This document shows, piece by piece, positions 26,318 to 34,736 of a stretch of 64,000 nt of DNA. The stretch spans positions 262,735-326,734 of the forward strand of contig NZ_MAUJ01000003.1 of the NCBI RefSeq assembly GCF_001696455.1. The letters are read 5' to 3'. Source of the DNA: Pseudoalteromonas luteoviolacea. Lineage in GTDB: Bacteria; Pseudomonadota; Gammaproteobacteria; Enterobacterales; Alteromonadaceae. The position numbers were made by a program, and so were the translations under genes. Each line of letters opens with the position of its first letter. The stretch's first letter is position 1. The notes beneath the pieces were generated by a model, which did not search any database, was not told the origin of the DNA, and saw nothing but the letters and a program-made list of their open reading frames with translations.

Positions 26318-28156
26318 GTGCGTATTTTTAAATTTTTCAAACAATTAGGTTTCATCTCGATTATGACAATCAGCCCTCTTTCAAGTGCACATGATGCTCA
26401 GCCAAATTTACGTGAAATGGTTGGCCAAAAACTGATGCTGGATTTTCGTTACTTTTGCGAGACAGGCAATGCCAGCAAATGTCGACAACCAATGACACAG
26501 TTACCTCCCCCCCTTCAAAAGTTATTGCAGAAATACCACATTGGTGGGGTGATATTGTTTGCTGAAAATGTGCAAGATACCGAACAAATTGTCAATCTAA
26601 CAAACACCTTACAGCAAATTAGCAAGACCCCGATATTTATATCAATTGACCAAGAAGGGGGACGTGTTGCGCGTATCAATCGAGCTGAAGCCACCTCATT
26701 TACCGGCAATATGAGCATTGGCGCAACCTACGATGAACACGGCGATAAGTATGCAACTGGGGTAGCTACGGCGATTGCTAAGGAATTGTCTAGTTTGGGT
26801 ATCAACGTGAATTTTGCACCGACAGTTGATGTTAATGCCAATCCATTGAACCCAGTCATCAATGTCCGATCATTTGGTGAAGACCCCAAGCGCGTAGCTA
26901 AGCTAGGTGAAGCCCAAGTTAGAGCTTTTGAAAAGCAGGGCGTAGTTTCAGCTTTGAAGCATTTTCCAGGTCATGGTGACACGCAAGTAGACAGCCACAC
27001 AGGACTGCCCAAAGTCACTCACTCTCTTGCACAAATAAAACAACGCGATTTACTGCCATTTGAGCACGTAATTCAGGCCCAACAACCAGGTATGATTATG
27101 ACGGCACATATTCAGTACCCAGCTTTAGATAGCAGTCAAGTACTCAATAGCCAAGGTGAGCGCATGATCCGCCCCGCAACCATGTCCAGAGCGATAATGC
27201 ACGATTTATTGCGCAATAAAATGGGCTATAACGGCGTCACTATCACGGATGCACTTGATATGGCAGGGATCAGTGACTTTTTTACGCCCACAGACGCGGT
27301 CATAGAAACATTCAATGCAGGTGTTGATATAGCACTGATGCCAATACCTGTGCGCACATCGTCAGACATTGAAAAGTTCGAACGCTTTTTTGACACAATT
27401 TTAAAGGCCGCCTCAGACGGTAGATTACAACAACAGGAAGTTTTCGCATCGTATCAAAGAATTATGAGCCTAAAAGCGCGCATCGCAGAGCAACAGTTCA
27501 CAGCAACAACGGCTATTGCGAAAGCAACCTTAGGCAACCCACAACACCGACAACTAGAAGCAGAACTTGCTTTGGCAGCAATTACCAAAGTCAAAAATAA
27601 CAATTTACTCCCAATCAAACCTAAAAAAGGCTCGCACTTTCACCTAGTTATGCCTGACAGGCAAAAAGCCACAGCGTTAAAACAAGCATTGCAAGCTGCG
27701 ACCTCTGCTGAAATTAAAGTCACCATTACCAGCTTACAAGCCTACAAACCCGAGCGTGCTCAGCAATTTATCAAAGATGCTGACGTTGTGATCAGTGCCC
27801 ATGCCTCACCTCAGCAGAGCGCCGCTGAAATTGGGGGGATGGATGATGTCGCGGAATTGAAAAGTTATGAACTCTCAAAACAAGAACAACCCAAAGCATT
27901 GCTAAGGCTGATGCAATATGCTCACTCACTAGAAAAGGCGAGTATATTTATCAGCTTGCGAGCGCCTTATGAAATTTCAAAATATGTACAATACAATCAG
28001 GCAGTTTTAGCAAGCTATGCCTATAATGTGGATGTAGCTCTAGAAAATGATGTGCGCGGCCCAGCTTATACTGCACTCGCTAACGTGATTTTAGGCAATG
28101 CTGAAGCACGTGGACATTTACCAGTCAGTATTGAGTTAGAAACTTTGAGAAAGTAA
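26318..28156 (+). CDS. Exported GH3 glycosidase, NagZ/beta-N-acetylhexosaminidase-like
   Basis: A 612-residue GH3 enzyme starting at GTG 26318, the only start giving a full signal peptide (about 1-24). The catalytic barrel shows DQEGGRVARI (about 111-120), NVNFAPTVDVN, KHFPGHGDT (214-222) and Asp225-Ser-His227, the Asp-His acid/base dyad peculiar to NagZ-type GH3 enzymes. The nucleophile is Asp311 in ITDALDM. Unlike cytoplasmic single-domain NagZ (about 340 residues), it has a second domain (about 400-612) and a signal peptide. It probably removes N-acetylglucosamine from chitin or peptidoglycan fragments outside the cytoplasm, which fits the chitinase elsewhere in the window. Confidence 0.88.
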   Translation: MRIFKFFKQLGFISIMTISPLSSAHDAQPNLREMVGQKLMLDFRYFCETGNASKCRQPMTQLPPPLQKLLQKYHIGGVILFAENVQDTEQIVNLTNTLQQISKTPIFISIDQEGGRVARINRAEATSFTGNMSIGATYDEHGDKYATGVATAIAKELSSLGINVNFAPTVDVNANPLNPVINVRSFGEDPKRVAKLGEAQVRAFEKQGVVSALKHFPGHGDTQVDSHTGLPKVTHSLAQIKQRDLLPFEHVIQAQQPGMIMTAHIQYPALDSSQVLNSQGERMIRPATMSRAIMHDLLRNKMGYNGVTITDALDMAGISDFFTPTDAVIETFNAGVDIALMPIPVRTSSDIEKFERFFDTILKAASDGRLQQQEVFASYQRIMSLKARIAEQQFTATTAIAKATLGNPQHRQLEAELALAAITKVKNNNLLPIKPKKGSHFHLVMPDRQKATALKQALQAATSAEIKVTITSLQAYKPERAQQFIKDADVVISAHASPQQSAAEIGGMDDVAELKSYELSKQEQPKALLRLMQYAHSLEKASIFISLRAPYEISKYVQYNQAVLASYAYNVDVALENDVRGPAYTALANVILGNAEARGHLPVSIELETLRK

Positions 28157-28212
28157 ACACACTTTTACTTTGCCCGCGCTCGATAATGACATGTATTACA
28201 CGTGGGGGAATT

Positions 28213-29010
28213 ATGGATCCAAAGGCGTCCTTAACGGCACCTAATGCGATTCGAGAAATGATAAGAGCAGGTGACTATTCGGGCCCTACCAACGGGTTTG
28301 TGCCCGGTTTCACCCAGTGCAATATCGTTATTTTACCCAAAGCCTATGCATTTGACTTTCAAAAGTATTGTTTACAAAACCACGATTGCTGCCCACTTTT
28401 AGCAACCAGTGTTACGCCGGGAGATCATCATTTAGATGCACTTGGCGGAAATATCGATATTCGCAGCGATATTCCAAAATACCGTGTTTTACGCGACGGC
28501 CAGCTCATTGATGAAGTCAATAATATTCACCAATTGTGGCGTGAAGACTTTGTCACTTTCGCACTTGCCAGCTACGTCGCTTTTGATTACGTACTGCACA
28601 GTTTTGGCTTTTCTCATTCGACATCTAGCCCAGCGCATACACTGCCAATGTATATAAGTAACATACCCAGCTTGCCTGTAGGCCCTTTTGCAGGAGACAA
28701 AGTCGTTTGTTTAAGGCCAATGGATACGCAAGAAATCATCAAGGCGATTCAAGCGGGCAGTATTAGCAGAGTTCCTCACGGTATTCCTGTTCATTTTGGC
28801 GATCCAAGTCAGATTGGCATAAAAAACTTGAGCAAGCCGAACTTCGGCGAGCCAATATTCTTCGCTGAAGACAAGCAACCCGTGTTTTGGACCACCAGTT
28901 TGACAGCTCATCTTGCAATTACCCGCGCAGCACCAGAATTGTGTATTATAAACAGTCCACAACATATGCTGGTCACCGATAGGCCAGATATGGACCTATT
29001 AATACAGTAA
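28213..29010 (+). CDS. DUF1445-family protein (putative hydro-lyase / D-glutamate cyclase family)
   Basis: A 265-residue cytoplasmic protein. ATG 28213 is chosen because GGGGGA lies just before it and the length is then that of the family; the upstream ATG at 28186 lacks a site. Family landmarks: TNGFVPGFTQCNIVILPK, DIRSDIPKYRVLRDG, FALASYVAFDYVLHSFGFSH and CLRPM. It lies 14 bases before pxpA, a common pairing of DUF1445 with 5-oxoprolinase genes. The mammalian homologue D-glutamate cyclase hydrolyses 5-oxo-D-proline, so a role in pyroglutamate handling is plausible but inferred. Confidence 0.85.
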   Translation: MDPKASLTAPNAIREMIRAGDYSGPTNGFVPGFTQCNIVILPKAYAFDFQKYCLQNHDCCPLLATSVTPGDHHLDALGGNIDIRSDIPKYRVLRDGQLIDEVNNIHQLWREDFVTFALASYVAFDYVLHSFGFSHSTSSPAHTLPMYISNIPSLPVGPFAGDKVVCLRPMDTQEIIKAIQAGSISRVPHGIPVHFGDPSQIGIKNLSKPNFGEPIFFAEDKQPVFWTTSLTAHLAITRAAPELCIINSPQHMLVTDRPDMDLLIQ

Positions 29011-29024
29011 AATAAGTTGGGTAT

Positions 29025-29759
29025 ATGCTTTTAAATTGTGACTTAGGGGAAAGTTTTGGCGCATGGGAAATGGGCCTAGACAGCGAAGTAATGCCGCATA
29101 TCGATATGGCGAACATCGCCTGTGGGTTTCACGGCGGAGATCCAAGTGTACTGGCTAATACGTTAGAACTTGCAAAATTACACAATGTAACGATCGGTGC
29201 ACATCCGAGCTACCCTGACCTGCAAGGCTTTGGTCGCCGTTCATTGAATATGTCTCGTCAAGAGCTTATCCATTGTGTGCACTATCAAATTGCAGCCGTA
29301 GAAGGGATGGCAAAGGTTGCTGGCACCACGCTGTCTTACGTAAAACCGCACGGCGCGCTTTACAATGATATGATGCGCGATGAGCGTGTTTTACTATCCC
29401 TTATCGAAGCTATCAGCTTGTACCCTTCGAACTTAAAACTAATGATTTTAGCCACCGCTCAAGCTGCGCATCATAAGTCTCTAGCAAAGCAATTTGGCGT
29501 GACTCTGATTATGGAGGCATTTGCCGACAGGCTATACACGGACGAAGGTTTGCTTACACCCAGAACCGAAACGGGCGCTGTCCATAATAAAGAAAAGTTA
29601 ATTGAACAAGTACAACATCTTGCACGCGATGGTGCAGTGATAACCGCTGGTGGCAAAATCTTACAACTACCCGCACAGACCCTCTGTGTACATGGGGATA
29701 ACCAAGCCGCAATAACACAAATAAAGCAGATCAGAGCTATTTTAACTGGCGAAAAATAG
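29025..29759 (+). CDS. pxpA: 5-oxoprolinase subunit A (LamB/YcsF family)
   Basis: A 244-residue LamB/YcsF-family protein; PxpA acts with PxpB and PxpC to hydrolyse 5-oxoproline to glutamate with ATP. Family motifs: LNCDLGESFGAW at the N-terminus, IDMANIACGFHGGDP (about 27-41), IGAHPSYPDLQGFGRR and KPHGALYND. Full length. No pxpB/pxpC (KipI/KipA type) genes are present next to it, which is unusual because the three usually cluster. The ribosome site is weak, suggesting coupling to the upstream DUF1445 gene. Confidence 0.93.
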   Translation: MLLNCDLGESFGAWEMGLDSEVMPHIDMANIACGFHGGDPSVLANTLELAKLHNVTIGAHPSYPDLQGFGRRSLNMSRQELIHCVHYQIAAVEGMAKVAGTTLSYVKPHGALYNDMMRDERVLLSLIEAISLYPSNLKLMILATAQAAHHKSLAKQFGVTLIMEAFADRLYTDEGLLTPRTETGAVHNKEKLIEQVQHLARDGAVITAGGKILQLPAQTLCVHGDNQAAITQIKQIRAILTGEK

Positions 29760-29795
29760 CGCCCCCAAAGTCACAGGAAATGAAAAGGATACTCG

Positions 29796-30317
29796 ATGAC
29801 GCTTTCAACACCGCGTTTAAAGCTCAGGCTGCTAACCAATAGTGATTGGTTATTTTTTAAAAATTTGAATCAAAACCAACAAACCATGCAATACGTTGCT
29901 GATATTGAAGATGAACAAACCCTATCTGCTCTATTCGAATCACGCATCACAGCGAGAGAAAAAGGGCAAGAAGGCTGGCTTAGTTTCGTTATAGAAATGG
30001 CTGATACGAACGAGTTAGTTGGGCTACATGGTCTTAAAATGATAACTGAAGGTCAGTCTCAAGCTGAAATTGGTTTTATGCTGCACCCCGCTTTTCAGGG
30101 TAGGGGGCTAGCTTATGAGGCAACCAAAGCAATCATTGATTTTGCCTTTAAAGAACTAAACTATGAAGCACTGATAGCAACCGTCACGGCGGGCAACATC
30201 GCATCGGTCAATTTGCTAGAGAAGCTCGGTTTCACTCACATTGAAACTATTAAAAACAATTACCAAATCAATGGCAGATGGTACGACGACTTAATACTCG
30301 TTTTAAGGCAAAGCTAA
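29796..30317 (+). CDS. RimJ/RimL-type GNAT N-acetyltransferase
   Basis: A 173-residue GNAT of the RimJ/RimL/SpeG class. TPRLKLRLLTNSDW at the N-terminus, EIGFMLHPAFQGRGLAYEA (about 90-108) as the acetyl-CoA loop, and TVTAGNIASVNLLEKLGF near the end are family hallmarks. AGGA precedes the ATG by seven bases. It lies 36 bases after pxpA and may share its transcript, although a functional link is not evident. Acceptor unknown. Confidence 0.9.
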   Translation: MTLSTPRLKLRLLTNSDWLFFKNLNQNQQTMQYVADIEDEQTLSALFESRITAREKGQEGWLSFVIEMADTNELVGLHGLKMITEGQSQAEIGFMLHPAFQGRGLAYEATKAIIDFAFKELNYEALIATVTAGNIASVNLLEKLGFTHIETIKNNYQINGRWYDDLILVLRQS

Positions 30318-30329
30318 ACTCACACAAAA

Positions 30330-30360
30330 AAGCGTCACCTTGCGTAAAAAGGTGACGCTT
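30330..30360 (-). terminator. Strong terminator of the beta-propeller gene
   Basis: A perfect 12-bp stem (AAGCGTCACCTT 30330-30341 with AAGGTGACGCTT 30349-30360). On the minus strand it is followed by TTTTTTGTG, so it ends the leftward lipoprotein transcript; it may also stop the rightward GNAT transcript. Confidence 0.9.
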
Positions 30361-30401
30361 GGTCCCTTAGAGAGTTAACTCAAAGGTTTGACATGTACGA
30401 G

Positions 30402-32534
30402 TTAGAACGGGCCCATATTTTCGGCTGGATTTTGCCATAAACTTGACCAGACGAAATTACCATGAACATAATAAATTATATCGTCATGAATAACGCCTCT
30501 ATCGTCCGAAGCTCGTACATAAGGAACGCTTTGTGAAGGTGTGTCATAAGTTGCAACGCTGCTACCTAAATAACTCAAACTAGGACTGCTTCCAACGTTT
30601 ACTTCAAACGCAGCAAGTTCGTTTTTGTTGCTCCAAATCATATCTCCACCCACTTCTTGCTCTGTTTTCCATGTCTCAACAGGCAATGTCATTCTGAATT
30701 GCTCATCGCTAATTTTTAAGAAACTGAAAGCGTGATGATCAAACTCGACGGGTGAGTATCCGTTAGCAAAAACATGCTCGTTTACCAACTTGGGAGAGCT
30801 CATATCTGAGACATCAAACAAACTGACTTTGGCACCTATTTGCGAATCATTGTCTGACTCAGGCGCTGCCCAAAACCACTCATCGACATTTTGTCCTATA
30901 CCAATCAAGAGAGACTCAGATACTGGATGTAGATAAGCTGAGTAACCAGGAATTTCCAGTGCACCTGCAATAGTGGGTTTTGAGGCGTCTGCCAAGTCAA
31001 TAACATAAAGAGGGTCAATTCTTCTAAAAGTAACAATATATGCCTTGTCTCCGACGTATCGTACTGCATATACATTTTCTTCCACTTGACCGTTTGTCTC
31101 CACTTTGCCAATAGGTGTAGGTTGTTCATCATTAGGTAACTTAGCCAATACACTTAGTTCAGCACCCTGCTGTTCTAGAATAAACAACTGATGAACAAGT
31201 CCAGCCGTGGCGCTGAAACGGGTCGTCAACAGCCTTAGTTTCCCTTCGTGCTCACTGAGTCGAAACGCTGCATTGCTAATGCCGCCAATAACAGCAGGCT
31301 CAATAAAGTTACCACCACCAAAGCCTAGTGAGCCAGGTACTGCTCCTGAAGCGCTGTATGAAATATCTGTATTGGATATATCAAATTTATGCAAAGCAGT
31401 TTGTGTTAAATCTTCGACACTCGCCACATCATTTGGCCAAAAGCTATTGTATAGATAAATGCTATTCTGAGCGGCATAGACACCGTCACTCGGCGTGTTA
31501 ATACACGTAGACTGCAGTTGTGTAGGATCATTTAATGAAACCCGTGTAATAGTGGTAATTCGATTCGCACTGTCTAAGGATGTTGTGTCTGCTGGAATGA
31601 AGCAATTACTGGGCTCAAAAAGCGGTGATGTAGCCCCAGAACTTAGGTCCGTTATTTTTGGTAGAAGCTGAGAGATATCGGCTTGATATAATGCTTGATA
31701 GGCTGCGAGTGCTTCCGTTTGGGAAAATTCAAAGTACGCGCTGAAATTACTGACGACATATAGGTTTCCATCAATAACACGACTATCAATAATGTCACCT
31801 TCAATTCGGTATTGTTTCAATATTGAAGCTTGCTCTGGAGATGTTACATCCGCAATGCTCAATTCAAAAGTACTCGGATAAACATCACTGACAGGCGATG
31901 TTGCCGCAGTTGAATCAGAAGTTGAATCGTCTGTATTTAAAGGCGAGCTGTCCATTGTATATACTGGATACTTAAACACTGAAGCTAGTCTGTTTTCACT
32001 TAAATACAGCTCCTGATGGCTGTATAAACTGTCTGATGCTTCTATTTTTGCAACTTCCGCTATCCCTTGCTCAGTACGCTTCATTACACGCACATACTGT
32101 TTAAATTCATCTTGAATAATGACATCTTGCTCAGAATGCCCAGCAATGTACAAATATGTGCCGTCATATTCAATTCTATCTCCCTCATCAACACCCGCTT
32201 CTTGTACATTGGTTGTCGAGAAGTTAGTAGAACCGCTGTCAGCTTCTGGCGCAGCATTGGCCACCTTATCCGTGTCATCTCCCCCTGATTGCCATCGGCT
32301 TAGATACATACCGTTCTTGACTAATTGATTAAACTCACTTGATGAAGCCTGACGTAATGTCGATGATGATTCCGCTAACCAAGTTAATTCAGGAACTGAA
32401 TTTGGCACATTTGAATTTCCCTCTCCTGGCGTGTCATCACTACTGTTGCTTCCCCCACAAGCGACAAGAGCGGGTAATGCAACAACAAAAATGCTGCTCC
32501 TTGCAATTGGGTGGGAATATCTAAAGTACAACAT
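30402..32534 (-). CDS. Beta-propeller domain lipoprotein (PF09826-type)
   Basis: A 710-residue exported lipoprotein. ATG 32534 is chosen for its AAGGAG site eight bases away; a longer frame to 32564 lacks one. The lipobox is LVAC (Cys 26), followed by a GGSNSSDDTPGEG linker. The body matches the secreted C-terminal beta-propeller family: TNVQEAGVDEGDRIEYDGTY (about 116-135), YLYIAG, LYVVSNF, VRYVGDKAYIVTF, DPLYVIDL and SLLIGIGQN. Function in the family is poorly known; a surface scaffold or protease-related role is only a guess. It is divergent from the MipA operon. Confidence 0.82.
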   Translation of the reverse strand: MLYFRYSHPIARSSIFVVALPALVACGGSNSSDDTPGEGNSNVPNSVPELTWLAESSSTLRQASSSEFNQLVKNGMYLSRWQSGGDDTDKVANAAPEADSGSTNFSTTNVQEAGVDEGDRIEYDGTYLYIAGHSEQDVIIQDEFKQYVRVMKRTEQGIAEVAKIEASDSLYSHQELYLSENRLASVFKYPVYTMDSSPLNTDDSTSDSTAATSPVSDVYPSTFELSIADVTSPEQASILKQYRIEGDIIDSRVIDGNLYVVSNFSAYFEFSQTEALAAYQALYQADISQLLPKITDLSSGATSPLFEPSNCFIPADTTSLDSANRITTITRVSLNDPTQLQSTCINTPSDGVYAAQNSIYLYNSFWPNDVASVEDLTQTALHKFDISNTDISYSASGAVPGSLGFGGGNFIEPAVIGGISNAAFRLSEHEGKLRLLTTRFSATAGLVHQLFILEQQGAELSVLAKLPNDEQPTPIGKVETNGQVEENVYAVRYVGDKAYIVTFRRIDPLYVIDLADASKPTIAGALEIPGYSAYLHPVSESLLIGIGQNVDEWFWAAPESDNDSQIGAKVSLFDVSDMSSPKLVNEHVFANGYSPVEFDHHAFSFLKISDEQFRMTLPVETWKTEQEVGGDMIWSNKNELAAFEVNVGSSPSLSYLGSSVATYDTPSQSVPYVRASDDRGVIHDDIIYYVHGNFVWSSLWQNPAENMGPF

Positions 32535-32689
32535 AGTTTTTCTCCTTGACTGAAAGTAATTCAACTTTAATACATCAAGGTCAATCTTCTGTTATTTAGC
32601 TCGATCTATTTGTTATTTTATGTAACTACTTCTGGAAATTGATAAAATTACTGGTAAATTTAAGCCTATCTTTTACAGGAGTCGACTGA

Positions 32690-33649
32690 TTGAAACATTT
32701 CTTCTTTTTGCTGCCCATCTATTTGCTCTTGATGAGTCCACACAGTAAGGCAAACTGTGAGGAAGGTAATGAGCAATGTATTGAAGTTGGACAATGGGAT
32801 TTCGCCGTTGCGATAGGTGCTGGGGTTATTACAAACCCAGTAAGGGGCGGAGACAACGTGCCACTGGTATTACTGCCATATATAAGCTATTACGGAGACA
32901 AGTTTTTTGTCGACAATACGAGCCTAGGCTACACATTTTTAGAACAGCCAAGATATGATGTGAGCATTGTCACACAGCTCAATACCGAGCGCGCTTATTT
33001 CGAACGGTTTCACCCATCCAATATCTTGGTCAGTAATAGCTTTACCAATGAGTCGAATGCTCCTTCGAACCCTGTCACAGATCCACACCCAGATACGGGT
33101 ACAGATTCAGATGAACCAGGAGACGTTACCGGAGGAGATAACGACAAAGGTTCTCCCGACGATAAACAATCCCCAGATGTGATTACAATTGATGATATTT
33201 CAAAGCGAGACTGGGCATTGGACGGCGGCATACTGGCTCATTGGTATTTTGAGGAATACGGCAAGCTTTCAATACTTTGGCTGCATGACATCACCAGTAC
33301 CTATAAAGGCCATAATGCACGGATAGATTATAGCTTTAATGTGCCACTGGGTATGCCAGATGTAGCCAGACTTAAGTTAAAAATAGGTGCCGAGTACAAA
33401 GATCAGAAACTTGTGGACTATTATTATGGTATTAGTTCAATAGATACAGAGTCCGAACGTCATCTATACAATGGCAAGACAGCTATCAACCCATTTATTA
33501 GCATTGCTTTTAATTACCGCCTCAATGAGGACTGGCAAATCAAGTTTAGTGCAAAACAAACTTGGTTGGATTCTGGGATAACCGACAGCCCATTAATTGA
33601 TAAAAAGTACACCTCCAACATCTTTATTGGAGGCTTGTATGAATTCTAA
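32690..33649 (+). CDS. MipA/OmpV-family outer-membrane protein with acidic insert
   Basis: A 319-residue protein starting at TTG 32690 with GGAG upstream. Signal peptide of about 21 residues (ending HSKA). The MipA/OmpV barrel is recognisable in QWDFAVAIGAGVITNPVRGGDNVPLVLLPYISYYGDKFFVDN and in the C-terminal strands ending GGLYEF with a terminal Phe. A loop at about 127-165 is extremely rich in Asp, Pro, Gly and Thr (PHPDTGTDSDEPGD..), longer than in common MipA proteins and probably surface exposed. It overlaps the DUF3019 gene by 11 bases and leads an operon with a two-component system. Confidence 0.85.
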   Translation: MKHFFFLLPIYLLLMSPHSKANCEEGNEQCIEVGQWDFAVAIGAGVITNPVRGGDNVPLVLLPYISYYGDKFFVDNTSLGYTFLEQPRYDVSIVTQLNTERAYFERFHPSNILVSNSFTNESNAPSNPVTDPHPDTGTDSDEPGDVTGGDNDKGSPDDKQSPDVITIDDISKRDWALDGGILAHWYFEEYGKLSILWLHDITSTYKGHNARIDYSFNVPLGMPDVARLKLKIGAEYKDQKLVDYYYGISSIDTESERHLYNGKTAINPFISIAFNYRLNEDWQIKFSAKQTWLDSGITDSPLIDKKYTSNIFIGGLYEF

Positions 33650-34040
33650 GTGGTCATATGCACTTATGGCTTCAGTCTGTCTGGTAGCCACAAAAACAAG
33701 TGATGTACATGCGGTAGCTGAAAGTAACGCAGAACTAAAAGTTAAGCCAATGATATGTATGGTTAAGTCAATCGGGCAAATTTGTGAAATGACAATCGCC
33801 ATTCAGTGGCAAACAGCAACGGCTCAAGATGTCTGCCTATATCAAGACAAACAACAATTAAAATGTTGGCAAGGGACTCATCAAGCAAAAGCAAAGTTAA
33901 ACATTTCTCTAGAGCAAGACATGACCTTTTCACTCAAAAATGCACGCATGGAGACGCTAGCTTCACAAAAAGTAAAGGTAAATGCTGCATTAAGCAGAAA
34001 ATATAGACGCAAACTAAAATCTGATTGGAGTTTTTTCTAA
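33639..34040 (+). CDS. DUF3019-family exported protein
   Basis: A 133-residue protein starting at ATG 33639 (GGAGG five bases upstream), inside the end of the MipA gene. Signal peptide of about 25 residues (ending DVHA). The mature part has Cys pairs (PMICMVKSIGQICEM, DVCLYQDKQQLKCW) typical of DUF3019, a small periplasmic family encoded beside MipA and two-component genes in Alteromonadales. Its stop shares a base with the next start (TAATG). It probably senses or binds something at the envelope together with MipA; the ligand is unknown. Confidence 0.8.
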   Translation: MNSKWSYALMASVCLVATKTSDVHAVAESNAELKVKPMICMVKSIGQICEMTIAIQWQTATAQDVCLYQDKQQLKCWQGTHQAKAKLNISLEQDMTFSLKNARMETLASQKVKVNAALSRKYRRKLKSDWSFF

Positions 34041-34729
34041 TGGCCAAAGTAATACTTGTTGAAGACGATGAAAGACTTGCGCAGCTTACTGGACAGTTTC
34101 TAGAGAGCAATAACTTTGCGGTAACGCTGGTGCATGACGGTGCACAGGCTGTAGAAAAAATTGTGTCGACGCAGCCGGACATTGTGATTCTCGACATCAT
34201 GCTGCCAAATATGGATGGGTTTTCAATTTGCCGCGAAATCCGCAACTCATATACAGGCCCCGTACTATTCTTAACAGCCAAAGACAGTGACTTTGACCAT
34301 GTCAGGGGCTTGGAAATTGGCGCTGATGATTATGTCATTAAGCCTGTCGAGCCCTACGTTTTGTTAGCGCGGTTAAATGCACTACTGCGCAGAGGAGGAG
34401 GACCGATAGCCAGCACTGACACAATAAAACTTGGTCAATTAGAAGTAGATAAAGCAGCCAGAAAAGCTTATCTGGCTAAAGAGGAAGTCGAGCTCACCAG
34501 CTATGAGTTTGACCTCTTATGGGAGTTGGCAAATAACGCCGGCCAGACTCTTAGCAGGGAACATATATACAAATGCGTTGTCGGCCGAGAATATGATGGT
34601 TTAGACCGAAGCGTAGATGTACGTATATCGCGTCTACGGAAAAAGCTTGGTGACAATACCGATCAGCCGTTTAGGCTAGTTACTGTTTGGGGCAAGGGGT
34701 ACCTTTGTTCAAAATCAGCATGGGATTAA
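34040..34729 (+). CDS. OmpR-family response regulator
   Basis: A 229-residue regulator: receiver domain (1-118) with acidic pocket Glu8-Asp9-Asp10, phospho-acceptor Asp52 in ILDIMLPNMDG and the conserved Lys in YVIKPVEP, then a winged-helix DNA-binding domain (about 128-225, ELTSYEFDLLWELANNAGQ). RstA-like. ATG 34040 has GGAG nine bases upstream and overlaps the DUF3019 stop. It should control its own operon including the MipA porin-like gene, by analogy with other MipA-linked systems. Confidence 0.93.
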   Translation: MAKVILVEDDERLAQLTGQFLESNNFAVTLVHDGAQAVEKIVSTQPDIVILDIMLPNMDGFSICREIRNSYTGPVLFLTAKDSDFDHVRGLEIGADDYVIKPVEPYVLLARLNALLRRGGGPIASTDTIKLGQLEVDKAARKAYLAKEEVELTSYEFDLLWELANNAGQTLSREHIYKCVVGREYDGLDRSVDVRISRLRKKLGDNTDQPFRLVTVWGKGYLCSKSAWD

Positions 34730-34736
34730 ACACCGC

